Source: Candidatus Woesearchaeota archaeon
GTDB taxonomy: Archaea > Nanobdellota > Nanobdellia > Woesearchaeales > GW2011-AR4
Direction of reading: 5' to 3'
DNA length: 5,363 nt
NCBI GenBank assembly: GCA_016185915.1
Contig: JACPMP010000006.1
Location: forward strand, 1-5,363
Positions 1 to 5,238 of the stretch are shown here, piece by piece; position 1 is the first letter of the stretch; each line of letters opens with the position of its first letter. A model generated the notes under the pieces. That model searched no databases, was not told the origin of the DNA, and saw nothing but the letters and a program-made list of their open reading frames with translations. A program made the position numbers and the translations under genes.

Positions 1-25
1 ATCCTCTTTTTCTTTATTCATCTTT

Positions 26-85
26 GGGTGCTCCACCACCCCCATCTTTGATGATTTTGGGGGTTTGGAGCCCCTCTTTTATTTA
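26..85 (+). terminator. GC-rich hairpin plus T-rich tract, likely terminator
   Basis: An inverted repeat pairs 26-28 with 72-74, 30-35 (GCTCCA) with 66-71 (TGGAGC), and 39-44 (CCCCCA) with 58-63 (TGGGGG). It has a bulged T at 29, a small internal loop (36-38 against 64-65) and a 13-nt loop. The 3' arm runs into CTCTTTTATTT (74-84), so on the plus strand it has the form of an intrinsic terminator for a gene left of the window. On the minus strand it would be followed by purine-rich sequence and would instead lie in a leader. Archaeal termination relies mainly on T-tracts, so the role of the hairpin is inferred. Confidence 0.5.
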
Positions 86-129
86 TGTTTATCGAGAAAG
101 GGTTTCTATGGGGCTATTTAACCAATAAA

Positions 130-137
130 TTTAAATA
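130..137 (+). promoter_or_regulatory. TATA box of the 162-593 gene
   Basis: TTTAAATA is centred about 28 nt before the ATG at 162, preceded by an A-rich BRE-like stretch (CCAATAAA). Archaeal transcription starts about 25-27 nt downstream of the TATA centre, which puts the start at or just before the ATG. A leaderless mRNA is therefore likely, in line with the absence of a Shine-Dalgarno sequence. The same octamer stands at nearly the same distance before proS. Confidence 0.5.
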
Positions 138-161
138 TTAATTATCAAAAAATATGACAAG

Positions 162-593
162 ATGACAAATAAAAAAGAGGTAAGAAAAGCAGCACCGCAA
201 TGGTTTTACTACGTTTCTATATTAACCGCATTCTTATTTACAATCTATATATCCATTTACTCCGCCATACATTTTGAAAGCATAAGGTACATGAATGTTG
301 TTGTGGTATTTTTGTTTATAACAATTGTCTCATTCTTTTTGATTTCAGGCGTTTATTTTCACACAGAAAAAATGGGCTATCACGCATTAGCGCCAATCCT
401 ATTTTTTGCAGGAATGGTTGGACTTATTTTTTATTCTTATAATGCAGTAGATGCGTCAGGTATAGTGAGATATTCGATTATGTACACCATAATTGTTGCC
501 GGTATTTCATTATTTATTTTATTGCCTAAGAAAAAGTCGGCTATAATCCCAATTTCAAAGCCCTCCAATAAAAGCAGTAAAAAACCTGCATGA
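162..593 (+). CDS. Small four-helix membrane protein, family unknown
   Basis: A 143-residue protein that I do not recognise. It has a short basic N-terminus (KKEVRKA), then four hydrophobic segments at about residues 14-36, 45-67, 75-93 and 101-121. It ends in a hydrophilic tail rich in Lys, Ser and Pro (KKKS near 123-126, then repeated K/S/P to the end). The positive ends and even helix number predict both termini in the cytoplasm (inference from the positive-inside rule). No catalytic motif, metal ligand set or signal-peptidase site is visible; polar residues in the membrane part are few (His37, Glu39, His67, Glu69, His74). The ATG at 162 is preferred because the TATA-like box at 130-137 fits it. 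An ATG at 154 reads only three codons to a stop. A palindrome with a T-run follows at 612-632. Coding is supported by length, the membrane pattern and the matching promoter, but function cannot be assigned. Confidence 0.75.
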   Translation: MTNKKEVRKAAPQWFYYVSILTAFLFTIYISIYSAIHFESIRYMNVVVVFLFITIVSFFLISGVYFHTEKMGYHALAPILFFAGMVGLIFYSYNAVDASGIVRYSIMYTIIVAGISLFILLPKKKSAIIPISKPSNKSSKKPA

Positions 594-611
594 AATCTTC
601 CACGAAAAATC

Positions 612-632
612 AATAAAAATGTTTTTATTTTT
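612..632 (+). terminator. Probable terminator after the 162-593 gene
   Basis: AATAAAAA pairs perfectly with TTTTTATT around a TG centre (612-629), and the 3' arm continues into more T (TTTTTATTTTT, 622-632), 18 nt after the stop codon. The T-tract is the expected archaeal termination signal; the palindrome would also work on the other strand. Confidence 0.5.
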
Positions 633-771
633 AAGAATTCAATGGCGGGATTGAATAATGCGCTGTGAATGATAAAGATAAATTACAAAATGCATTAATT
701 TTGCATTAAAAAGAAACATCAGCAAAAATGGATAATGTAAAATTCAATAAAACAAATAAATTCAGTTTATG

Positions 772-809
772 TCAAAAACATTCCGCACTAAAGTACGGAG
801 TGTTTTTGA
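772..809 (+). terminator. 14-bp hairpin with A-arm/T-arm; terminator or structured RNA
   Basis: The left arm 772-785 (TCAAAAACATTCCG) pairs with 796-809 (CGGAGTGTTTTTGA) over 14 positions, 13 Watson-Crick and one T781-G800. The loop is CACTAAAGTA. The one imperfect pair is a tolerated U-G wobble if the plus strand is transcribed but an A-C mismatch on the minus strand, which hints at plus-strand RNA. A5 on one side and T5 on the other also give the form of a bidirectional terminator. It directly abuts the hairpin at 811-878. Confidence 0.5.
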
Positions 810-810
810 G

Positions 811-878
811 CATGCTCGGAAATCGCTTGTTTACTCCAAGATAAATCAAGGAGCGTGCACATGGCGATTTCCGACATG
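811..878 (+). repeat. 15-bp imperfect inverted repeat upstream of the MarC gene
   Basis: 811-826 pairs with 864-878: CATG with CATG and TCGGAAATCGC with GCGATTTCCGA, 15 base pairs broken only by a bulged C at 815. The 37-nt interior can pair further, either CTCC (834-837) with GGAG (850-853), or CTTGTTTA (826-833) with TAAATCAAG (842-850, one bulge); the two options exclude each other. The repeat ends 44 nt before the MarC start codon. It could be a leader or free-standing RNA, or a palindromic mobile-element end. No transposase is nearby. Confidence 0.55.
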
Positions 879-922
879 TCAATAAAAAATATCAAAATTA
901 AAATAGGTATTCAAAAATCACA

Positions 923-1504
923 ATGGAAAGAATAATTGAAGCATTCATCACATTGTTTGTGATAATGGATCCTGTTGGAAATCTCCCATTGTTCATAAGC
1001 CTGACAAAAGGAATGCCGACAATAGAAATAAAGAGGAATATTGACAAGTCTGTTTTTGTTGCTGGAGTTCTGCTCTTTGTTTTCTTGTTTTTTGGATTGC
1101 AAATATTTGGCTTTTTTGGAATAAATTTAAACAGCTTTCAGATTGCAGGAGGCATCATTTTATTGATATTGGGTATTTTGTATGTTTTCGGTGCGTCTCT
1201 TAAATATGTAAAATCGCATGGTGCTGACTTAAGCGTTCCAGTTGGCACTCCACTGCTTACAGGCCCTGGCGTGATTATGACAACAATAATCCTGGTTAAG
1301 GAAAATGGAACTTTGGTGACAGTTATTGCAGCATTCTTGACTTTGCTGGCAACATGGCTTACATTGATGAACTCTGTAAAAATTTATAAAATCTTAGGCG
1401 AGCATTGGACTAATGTCATATCAAGGGTCATGGGGATTGTATTGGCTGCAATTGCAGTTGAATTTATAACTAAAGGTGTTTTGAATATTGAAAGGTTAAA
1501 ATAA
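923..1504 (+). CDS. MarC-family integral membrane protein
   Basis: A 193-residue polytopic membrane protein of the MarC family (UPF0056). About six hydrophobic segments lie near residues 4-27, 43-64, 72-92, 108-127, 130-150 and 165-185. Family signatures are present in order: MDPVGNLPLF (15-24), the glycine-rich AGGIILLILGI (75-85) and VPVGTPLLTGPG (105-116), the last two halves forming the usual duplicated pattern of this family. Length is close to the family's usual 190-220. Members were once named for multiple antibiotic resistance in E. coli, but that link was not borne out and the transported substrate or role remains unknown. No clear Shine-Dalgarno sequence precedes the ATG; an A/T-rich stretch near 886-905 may hold a TATA box giving a very short leader. 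The start places the N-terminus right before the first conserved helix, as in relatives. It is probably a single-gene unit, since its downstream neighbour has its own TATA box. Confidence 0.9.
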   Translation: MERIIEAFITLFVIMDPVGNLPLFISLTKGMPTIEIKRNIDKSVFVAGVLLFVFLFFGLQIFGFFGINLNSFQIAGGIILLILGILYVFGASLKYVKSHGADLSVPVGTPLLTGPGVIMTTIILVKENGTLVTVIAAFLTLLATWLTLMNSVKIYKILGEHWTNVISRVMGIVLAAIAVEFITKGVLNIERLK

Positions 1505-1520
1505 ATTTAATCAAAAAATT

Positions 1521-1530
1521 TTTATATAAG
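1521..1530 (+). promoter_or_regulatory. TATA box and short leader of the 1564-2121 gene
   Basis: TTTATATAAG is centred 38 nt before the ATG at 1564, which predicts a start near 1551 and a leader of about 12 nt. That leader contains AGGGATC (1554-1560), a near match to the archaeal Shine-Dalgarno core (AGGTGATC) 3 nt before the ATG. An upstream A-run (1513-1518) could be the BRE. Confidence 0.5.
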
Positions 1531-1563
1531 TCAGTTTCCCTTCTGCTATCTTTAGGGATCATT

Positions 1564-2121
1564 ATGGAAATTCCGATAACTCCGCTTGAAATAACTGTTG
1601 GAAAGACTTATGCCGCATCTATAATAGGGCGAAGAGATGCTCATAGGCACCCTTCAACTGTACTGGAGACAATCCCTCGTGTAGCAACTGATCATCTTAT
1701 ATATACATTGGAGTATCCATCGTTGCAACCGGGTGGTGTTCAGGCTCAGGTAATGGTATCTACAAATAAGACACCTAAATATGGAACCAGAGATGGAGGA
1801 AGAGGGATACGGTCGTGGCGTTACCAAGATGTCGCAATTATGGTAAGGGGTTCTGATCAACGTGCAGTTAAAGAGTATGCAAATAGTTTAGCAGAAGTAC
1901 TTGGAGTATATGCAGAAATTGAAGGAAAAGGCAGGTATATAATTCCTTTATACCGATTTCTTGTAGGAGACGGAATAGTGGACAGAGAAGCGGAGCAAAA
2001 AGTACGAGCGGCTTTGGCACCTAAGATTACGGCAAAAACAACCAGTGGAAGAAAAGAAAGACGTTTAAAATTTCCACCTGAAAAAAAAGTTGATACTGGG
2101 CGGCTCCCATGGTTAAGATAA
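1564..2121 (+). CDS. Basic 185-residue protein, family not recognised
   Basis: I do not recognise this protein. It is soluble, with no membrane segment or signal peptide. Residues 1-70 look beta-rich, with alternating hydrophobics. Residues 72-86 are rich in Gly and Arg (TRDGGRGIRSWR). Residues 88-120 read as a strand, a helix and a strand (QDVAIMVRG, then DQRAVKEYANSLAEVLG, then VYAEIEG), like half of a ferredoxin-fold or ACT/RRM-like unit. Another helix lies at 137-152. The tail 153-185 is strongly basic (SGRKERRLKF, PPEKK). The basic tail and Gly/Arg loop suggest nucleic-acid or ribosome binding, but this is inference; no catalytic motif is seen. The start is set by the TATA box at 1521-1530 and the AGGGATC just before the ATG. 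Long minus-strand reading frames through it are shadows. It is followed by the minus-strand 5S-like gene, so it is probably transcribed alone. Confidence 0.8.
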   Translation: MEIPITPLEITVGKTYAASIIGRRDAHRHPSTVLETIPRVATDHLIYTLEYPSLQPGGVQAQVMVSTNKTPKYGTRDGGRGIRSWRYQDVAIMVRGSDQRAVKEYANSLAEVLGVYAEIEGKGRYIIPLYRFLVGDGIVDREAEQKVRAALAPKITAKTTSGRKERRLKFPPEKKVDTGRLPWLR

Positions 2122-2164
2122 CAAAATCTACAAAAAATATGCAAAGAGTTGATTGCCTTCCGCG

Positions 2165-2210
2165 TTTGCAATAATCTTTCTAGATTAAAATCTAATTTGA
2201 ATAATGCAAA
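2165..2210. repeat. Nested inverted repeat between the orphan gene and the 5S-like gene
   Basis: TTTGCA (2165-2170) pairs with TGCAAA (2205-2210), and inside it TAGATT (2181-2186) pairs with AATCTA (2189-2194). The repeat lies just downstream of the 3' ends of both converging transcripts (the orphan gene on plus, the 5S-like RNA on minus), so a role in bidirectional termination or 3'-end processing is plausible. The pairing is AT-rich and weak. Confidence 0.3.
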
Positions 2211-2219
2211 TTTTCAGTC

Positions 2220-2325
2220 CTCTCTTCAAACTTTACCCTCGCCCGCATTAACGAGTTCGCAGCTAGAATCTGCGGTTCGGGACTATGCCATAGAGAAAAG
2301 CCGCATGGTCGGAGTTCAAAAGAAA
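2220..2325 (-). rRNA. rrf: Probable 5S ribosomal RNA, compact and divergent
   Basis: Read on the minus strand, this GC-richer patch carries 5S rRNA signatures at the expected spacing: CCGACCATGCGGC (like the archaeal CGGCCATAGCGGC around loop A) and, 27 nt after its CCAT, CCCGAACCGCAGATTC (like CCCGAACACGGAAGTT in loop C/helix III). A run resembling ATGCGAGAGTAGGGAA follows near 2248-2234. It folds as 5S does: helix I 2321-2314 with 2231-2224; helix II 2304-2299 (GCGGCU) with 2264-2259 (AGCUGC); helix III 2293-2288 with 2275-2270 (one mismatch) closing a 12-nt loop with CCCGAA; helix IV 2255-2252 with 2241-2238. The G-U pairs of helices I-III would be mismatches in plus-strand RNA, which fixes the strand. 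At about 106 nt it is shorter than usual (about 115-130); the loss is in the helix IV/V arm. Ends are estimates. No 16S or 23S lies nearby, which is common where archaeal rRNA genes are dispersed. A pseudogene or coincidence cannot be excluded without a covariance-model search. Confidence 0.68.
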
Positions 2326-2351
2326 TTTTTTCTGAAAGTCTCCGCAGCCCC

Positions 2352-2375
2352 ATTTTTAATCAAAATCTTTAAATA
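2352..2375. promoter_or_regulatory. Divergent promoter region between proS and the 5S-like gene
   Basis: Plus strand: TTTAAATA (2368-2375) is centred about 27 nt before the proS ATG at 2398 and is preceded by CAAAAT as a BRE, predicting a leaderless proS mRNA. Minus strand: ATTAAAAA (complement of 2352-2359) is centred about 30 nt before the estimated 5S 5' end near 2325. The TTTAAA core at 2368-2373 is itself palindromic and could also drive the minus strand with a leader of about 20 nt. The two promoters therefore overlap or adjoin. Confidence 0.45.
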
Positions 2376-2397
2376 CAATCCAAAGAATCAAATTGCA

Positions 2398-3849
2398 ATG
2401 GAACCAAAAGAAGAGCAGCTCGGCTTAACTGTAAAAAAATCAGAGGACTTTAATGAATGGTACAATCAAGTAGTCATAAAAGCAGACATGATTGATTACA
2501 GTTTAGTGTCTGGCTGCATTGTTTTTAAGCCGAATTCTTACTCGATATGGGAAAACATACAAAGAATCTTTGATGACAAAATAAAGAAGTCTGGGCATAA
2601 AAATTGCTATTTCCCAATGTTTATCCCAGAAAGTCTGCTGAAAAAAGAAGCGGAGCATATTGAGGGGTTCTCGCCAGAAGTTGCTTGGGTTACAAAAGCA
2701 GGAGACACAGAATTAACTGAAAAGTTAGCAATAAGACCAACCTCAGAAACAATTATGTATGAAAGCTATGCAAAATGGATACGCTCGTGGAGGGATTTGC
2801 CTTTGCTGTTAAACCAATGGAACTCTGTAGTCAGATGGGAATTCAAGCATGCAAAGCCATTTTTAAGAACAAGAGAGTTTTTATGGCAGGAAGGGCATAC
2901 AGTGCATGCAACTAAAGAAGATGCAGAAAGAGAAGTAATGCAGCAACTGTTTGAGTATGTTGACTTAATCGAGAATTACATGGCAATTCCAGTTATTGCG
3001 GGGAAGAAAACAGACAAGGAAAAATTTGCTGGGGCTGACTACACAACAACTGTTGAGGCATTCATGCCTGATGGCAAGGCATTGCAGATGGCTACATCAC
3101 ACTTGCTAGGGCAAAACTTTGCAAAAGTGTTTGACATAAAATTTTTGGACAAAGATGAAAAGGAAAAGTATGCTTGGCAAACATCGTGGGGTTTAAGCAC
3201 AAGAACTATTGGTGCTATTGTGATGGCACATGGTGATGACAAGGGCTTAGTCTTGCCGCCTAAAATAGCGCCAACGCAAATTGTTGTTGTTCCAATCGTT
3301 TTCAAGGAAAATAAGGATTTGATTATTGCAAAATGCAAGGAAGTAGTTAAAAAATTAAAAGCTAAAAATTACAATGTCGAGCTTGACGACAGAGACGGCT
3401 ACACTCCTGGCTGGAAATTTAATGAATGGGAGCTAAAAGGAATTCCATTAAGAATTGAAATTGGGCCAAAAGATGTAGAAGCTGACCAGCTTGTTTTAGT
3501 CAGAAGGGACAATAACGAGAAACAAATCATAAAAACCAAGGATTGGGAGAAAAAGATAGAGCAAACATTAAACGATCTTCAAGATAGTTTATTCAAAAAA
3601 GCAAAAGGATATTTGACTGAAAGCATTGTCGAAGTTCATAACTTTAATGATTTTGTTAATGCCATAAAAAACAAAAGGATGGCTAAAGCTTTATTCTGTG
3701 GAGAGGGCGAATGCGAAGATACTACAAAAGACAAAACAGAGGGTGCAGTTTGCAGATGCATTCCGTTTGAGCAAAAACCTGCAAAAGGAAATTGTATACA
3801 ATGTGGTTCTCAAGCTAAGTTTTGGGCTGTGTTTGGGAAAGGGTATTGA
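2398..3849 (+). CDS. proS: Prolyl-tRNA synthetase, archaeal/eukaryotic type
   Basis: Cytoplasmic class II enzyme that activates proline with ATP and charges tRNA-Pro. From the ATG at 2398 it is 483 residues, normal for the archaeal/eukaryotic type. Seen in order: catalytic domain with IRPTSET (112-118, the proline-site TxE loop), motif 2 RTREFLWQEGHTVH (157-170), and motif 3 region GLSTRTIGAIVMAHGDDKG (265-283); an anticodon-binding domain at about 290-390; then the C-terminal zinc domain with Cys434, Cys439, Cys466 and Cys469 at the spacing known from Thermus thermophilus ProRS, ending in the conserved terminal Tyr483. There is no bacterial-type editing insertion. The reading frame is open upstream to a TTG at 2149, but that 83-codon extension is low-complexity, unlike any ProRS N-terminus, and overlaps the 5S-like gene. 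The TATA box at 2368-2375 fits a leaderless start at 2398. The gene has its own promoter and converges on the GH57 gene. Confidence 0.97.
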   Translation: MEPKEEQLGLTVKKSEDFNEWYNQVVIKADMIDYSLVSGCIVFKPNSYSIWENIQRIFDDKIKKSGHKNCYFPMFIPESLLKKEAEHIEGFSPEVAWVTKAGDTELTEKLAIRPTSETIMYESYAKWIRSWRDLPLLLNQWNSVVRWEFKHAKPFLRTREFLWQEGHTVHATKEDAEREVMQQLFEYVDLIENYMAIPVIAGKKTDKEKFAGADYTTTVEAFMPDGKALQMATSHLLGQNFAKVFDIKFLDKDEKEKYAWQTSWGLSTRTIGAIVMAHGDDKGLVLPPKIAPTQIVVVPIVFKENKDLIIAKCKEVVKKLKAKNYNVELDDRDGYTPGWKFNEWELKGIPLRIEIGPKDVEADQLVLVRRDNNEKQIIKTKDWEKKIEQTLNDLQDSLFKKAKGYLTESIVEVHNFNDFVNAIKNKRMAKALFCGEGECEDTTKDKTEGAVCRCIPFEQKPAKGNCIQCGSQAKFWAVFGKGY

Positions 3850-3852
3850 AAT

Positions 3853-3866
3853 TTAGAAATTTCTAA
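3853..3866. terminator. Palindrome between convergent genes, possible bidirectional terminator
   Basis: The 26-bp gap between the proS and GH57 stop codons contains the perfect 14-bp palindrome TTAGAAATTTCTAA. GAAATTT also occurs twice in tandem (3848-3854 and 3856-3862). Its position between converging genes suggests a shared 3'-end signal. The T-runs are only three long, so termination strength is doubtful. Confidence 0.35.
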
Positions 3867-3875
3867 TATAGATTA

Positions 3876-5132
3876 CTATCTTGAAAGTATGGAATGAAGT
3901 CCATCGAAGTAAGTTTGTTGTGCCTTTGGATAATGAGTCGTACCATGATTCACTGGAACTCCTCGCCTCAAACAAGATAGAATATGTGTTGCTTCTAAGT
4001 ACCTCATAGAATCGTATTCATTGAAGATCGAAGGCACAGCAACGTACTTTCCATCATCACCACGAATTCTACCAGTGACTGGAGTAATTTTCTTATCAGC
4101 ACAAGATAATACGACAAAGGCATCTGAACTCATAGCTACTAAAAGACCCTTTAATTGATAAGTATCATTTATATTAATTCCTTCACTGACTTTTTTAATA
4201 TCTAAGTAAAGATCGTATGTATTTGTCATTTCTAGCCATTTTTTCTTACCTCTTGGAAGAATGACATGTCTATCACTCAACGTGTCAGCGTAATCTCTTA
4301 TGCTAGCTATAGCTGATTCGTCCAATGCAATGAATTCTATTCCTGAAAGGGGTAAGTGTCTCATGAATACATCCCACATATCATACCTCACTATCCTTTG
4401 ACCTCCGTAAATGGATTTATTTATTAACGGAGTTTCTAAATCATTAATGTATGCAACAAAAGGTGCACTCGTAGCTTGAAGTGCTTGCTTTAATCTTATA
4501 ATAAAATGTTTAGGTTCATTTAGTCCCCTAAACAATTTGTTTAAAATTGTGTTTAGTTTATCTCTCTTTGCAACGTTTACTGGAAATATATTCCCTTCAA
4601 CATCAAAAACGTTAATAACATCTACATCTTCACAATTATCTAAATTTTCTCTTGTACCTTGATAATCTTCAGAATAAACTCTTGTAATTTTAGATGAAGT
4701 TGCATTTGCAAAAGTTCCTTTCCAATATCTGTAAACTACGCCTAGTATTGAAGTGTCAAATGCAAATTCTGGCACTAAACCGTAAGGAGAAAGTTTTTTA
4801 GCAGAACTTGATTCACCAAACATTTGTTGATGTGTTCTGTGACCTAAATCAAACTGGATATCAACAAATTCTGGAAAATGTGTAGAGATGGAATGGCTAT
4901 ATATTCCGTCCAAAATTGTAATCAAATCATTACTTTTTATCCATTCCAGAAACTCTGGGTTCAATTCTTTTATAAGCTCCCAATCTCTAGCTGTTGAAGA
5001 AATGTTGATTGGCACTTTAGTACTTTGAAGCATTTCTTCTAGGCCTCCTTGAATCATGCTTAGAGATTCCGCTCTAGAAAGATTTGCGTGATCTAAATTC
5101 ATGTGGAAAACTAATGCCACCTTATTTGTCAT
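3876..5132 (-). CDS. Glycoside hydrolase family 57-like protein (alpha-amylase/glucanotransferase type)
   Basis: A 418-residue soluble protein without signal peptide, probably cytoplasmic. It matches the GH57 layout by motif: region 1 VALVFHMNLDHANLS (5-19); region 2 GIYSHSIS (76-83; compare TYSHPILP); region 3 YGLVPEFAF (117-125), where Glu122 aligns with the catalytic nucleophile of WLPECAY/WLTERVW; region 4 FVAYINDLET (225-234), where Asp231 aligns with the acid/base; and a C-terminal part with a helical look and MSSDAF (334-339), as in the family's helical bundle. Both catalytic residues are thus kept. The region 1 HxHQP motif is not: only the first His (His10) remains, followed by MNLDH. 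Known GH57 enzymes act on alpha-glucans (amylase, 4-alpha-glucanotransferase, branching enzyme); which of these applies cannot be told. The length fits a core catalytic module rather than the 600-700-residue multidomain forms. The start at 5132 is supported by AAGGA 10 nt upstream and a TATA box. It is a single gene convergent with proS. Confidence 0.75.
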   Translation of the reverse strand: MTNKVALVFHMNLDHANLSRAESLSMIQGGLEEMLQSTKVPINISSTARDWELIKELNPEFLEWIKSNDLITILDGIYSHSISTHFPEFVDIQFDLGHRTHQQMFGESSSAKKLSPYGLVPEFAFDTSILGVVYRYWKGTFANATSSKITRVYSEDYQGTRENLDNCEDVDVINVFDVEGNIFPVNVAKRDKLNTILNKLFRGLNEPKHFIIRLKQALQATSAPFVAYINDLETPLINKSIYGGQRIVRYDMWDVFMRHLPLSGIEFIALDESAIASIRDYADTLSDRHVILPRGKKKWLEMTNTYDLYLDIKKVSEGININDTYQLKGLLVAMSSDAFVVLSCADKKITPVTGRIRGDDGKYVAVPSIFNEYDSMRYLEATHILSCLRRGVPVNHGTTHYPKAQQTYFDGLHSILSR

Positions 5133-5142
5133 TTTTGTTTAA

Positions 5143-5180
5143 TCCTTACATTAAATGGTGTATTGCACTTATTTATAAAT
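5143..5180 (-). promoter_or_regulatory. Promoter and ribosome binding site of the GH57-like gene
   Basis: On the minus strand, ATTTATAAAT (complement of 5171-5180) is a TATA box centred about 43 nt before the ATG at 5132. It predicts a transcript start near 5150 and a leader of about 18 nt. That leader carries AAGGAT (complement of 5142-5147) 9-10 nt before the ATG, a reasonable Shine-Dalgarno sequence, so this gene appears leadered, unlike proS. Confidence 0.5.
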
Positions 5181-5238
5181 ATTACTACTCTTTAGTAAAA
5201 ATATTTTTTATAAAATCTAATGGAGGCAATTGCCAAAT

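Larger units (their letters stand above)
594..922. other. 329-bp non-coding gap rich in inverted repeats
   Basis: No convincing gene is seen on either strand. From left to right it holds: a palindrome with T-run (612-632); a short hairpin ATTCAAT / ATTGAAT with loop GGCGGG (637-656); a repeated TGCATTAA (691-698 and 702-709), where AATGCA / TGCATT also pair (689-694 with 702-707); two strong adjacent hairpins (772-809 and 811-878); and an AT-rich stretch leading into the MarC gene. The density of pairing, strongest in the last third, suggests a structured RNA, stacked terminators or a remnant of a mobile element, but I cannot choose between these. Confidence 0.6.

Noticed and set aside
728..844. 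A 38-codon plus-strand ORF (ATG at 728, TAA at 842-844)
   Set aside because: It runs straight through the two hairpins, has no promoter or ribosome-binding site, and its peptide has no recognisable feature. The pairing, not the codons, appears to be the constrained property.
594..922. CRISPR array or mobile-element insertion in the repeat-rich gap
   Set aside because: The repeats are short, differ from one another and are not regularly spaced. There is no transposase, no target-site duplication that I can identify, and no cas gene.
911..1102. A 63-codon minus-strand ORF within the MarC gene
   Set aside because: It is antisense to the conserved N-terminal MarC motif, and its Cys/His/Gln-rich sequence is typical of a shadow of hydrophobic codons.
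1857..2171. A 104-codon minus-strand ORF overlapping the orphan gene and its 3' side, and a 68-codon one at 1654-1860
   Set aside because: Both are antisense to a gene with a good promoter and ribosome-binding site, have cysteine/serine-rich implausible sequences, and lack signals of their own.
2238..2316. A tRNA gene: CTCG/CGAG followed by a 5-bp stem with a 7-nt loop (2258-2274) looks like D and anticodon arms
   Set aside because: There is no proper T-arm, no 7-bp acceptor stem and no conserved D-loop GG. The same bases fit the 5S rRNA layout far better on the minus strand.
3039..3338. A 99-codon minus-strand ORF inside proS
   Set aside because: It is antisense to the conserved catalytic core of proS and is a shadow frame.
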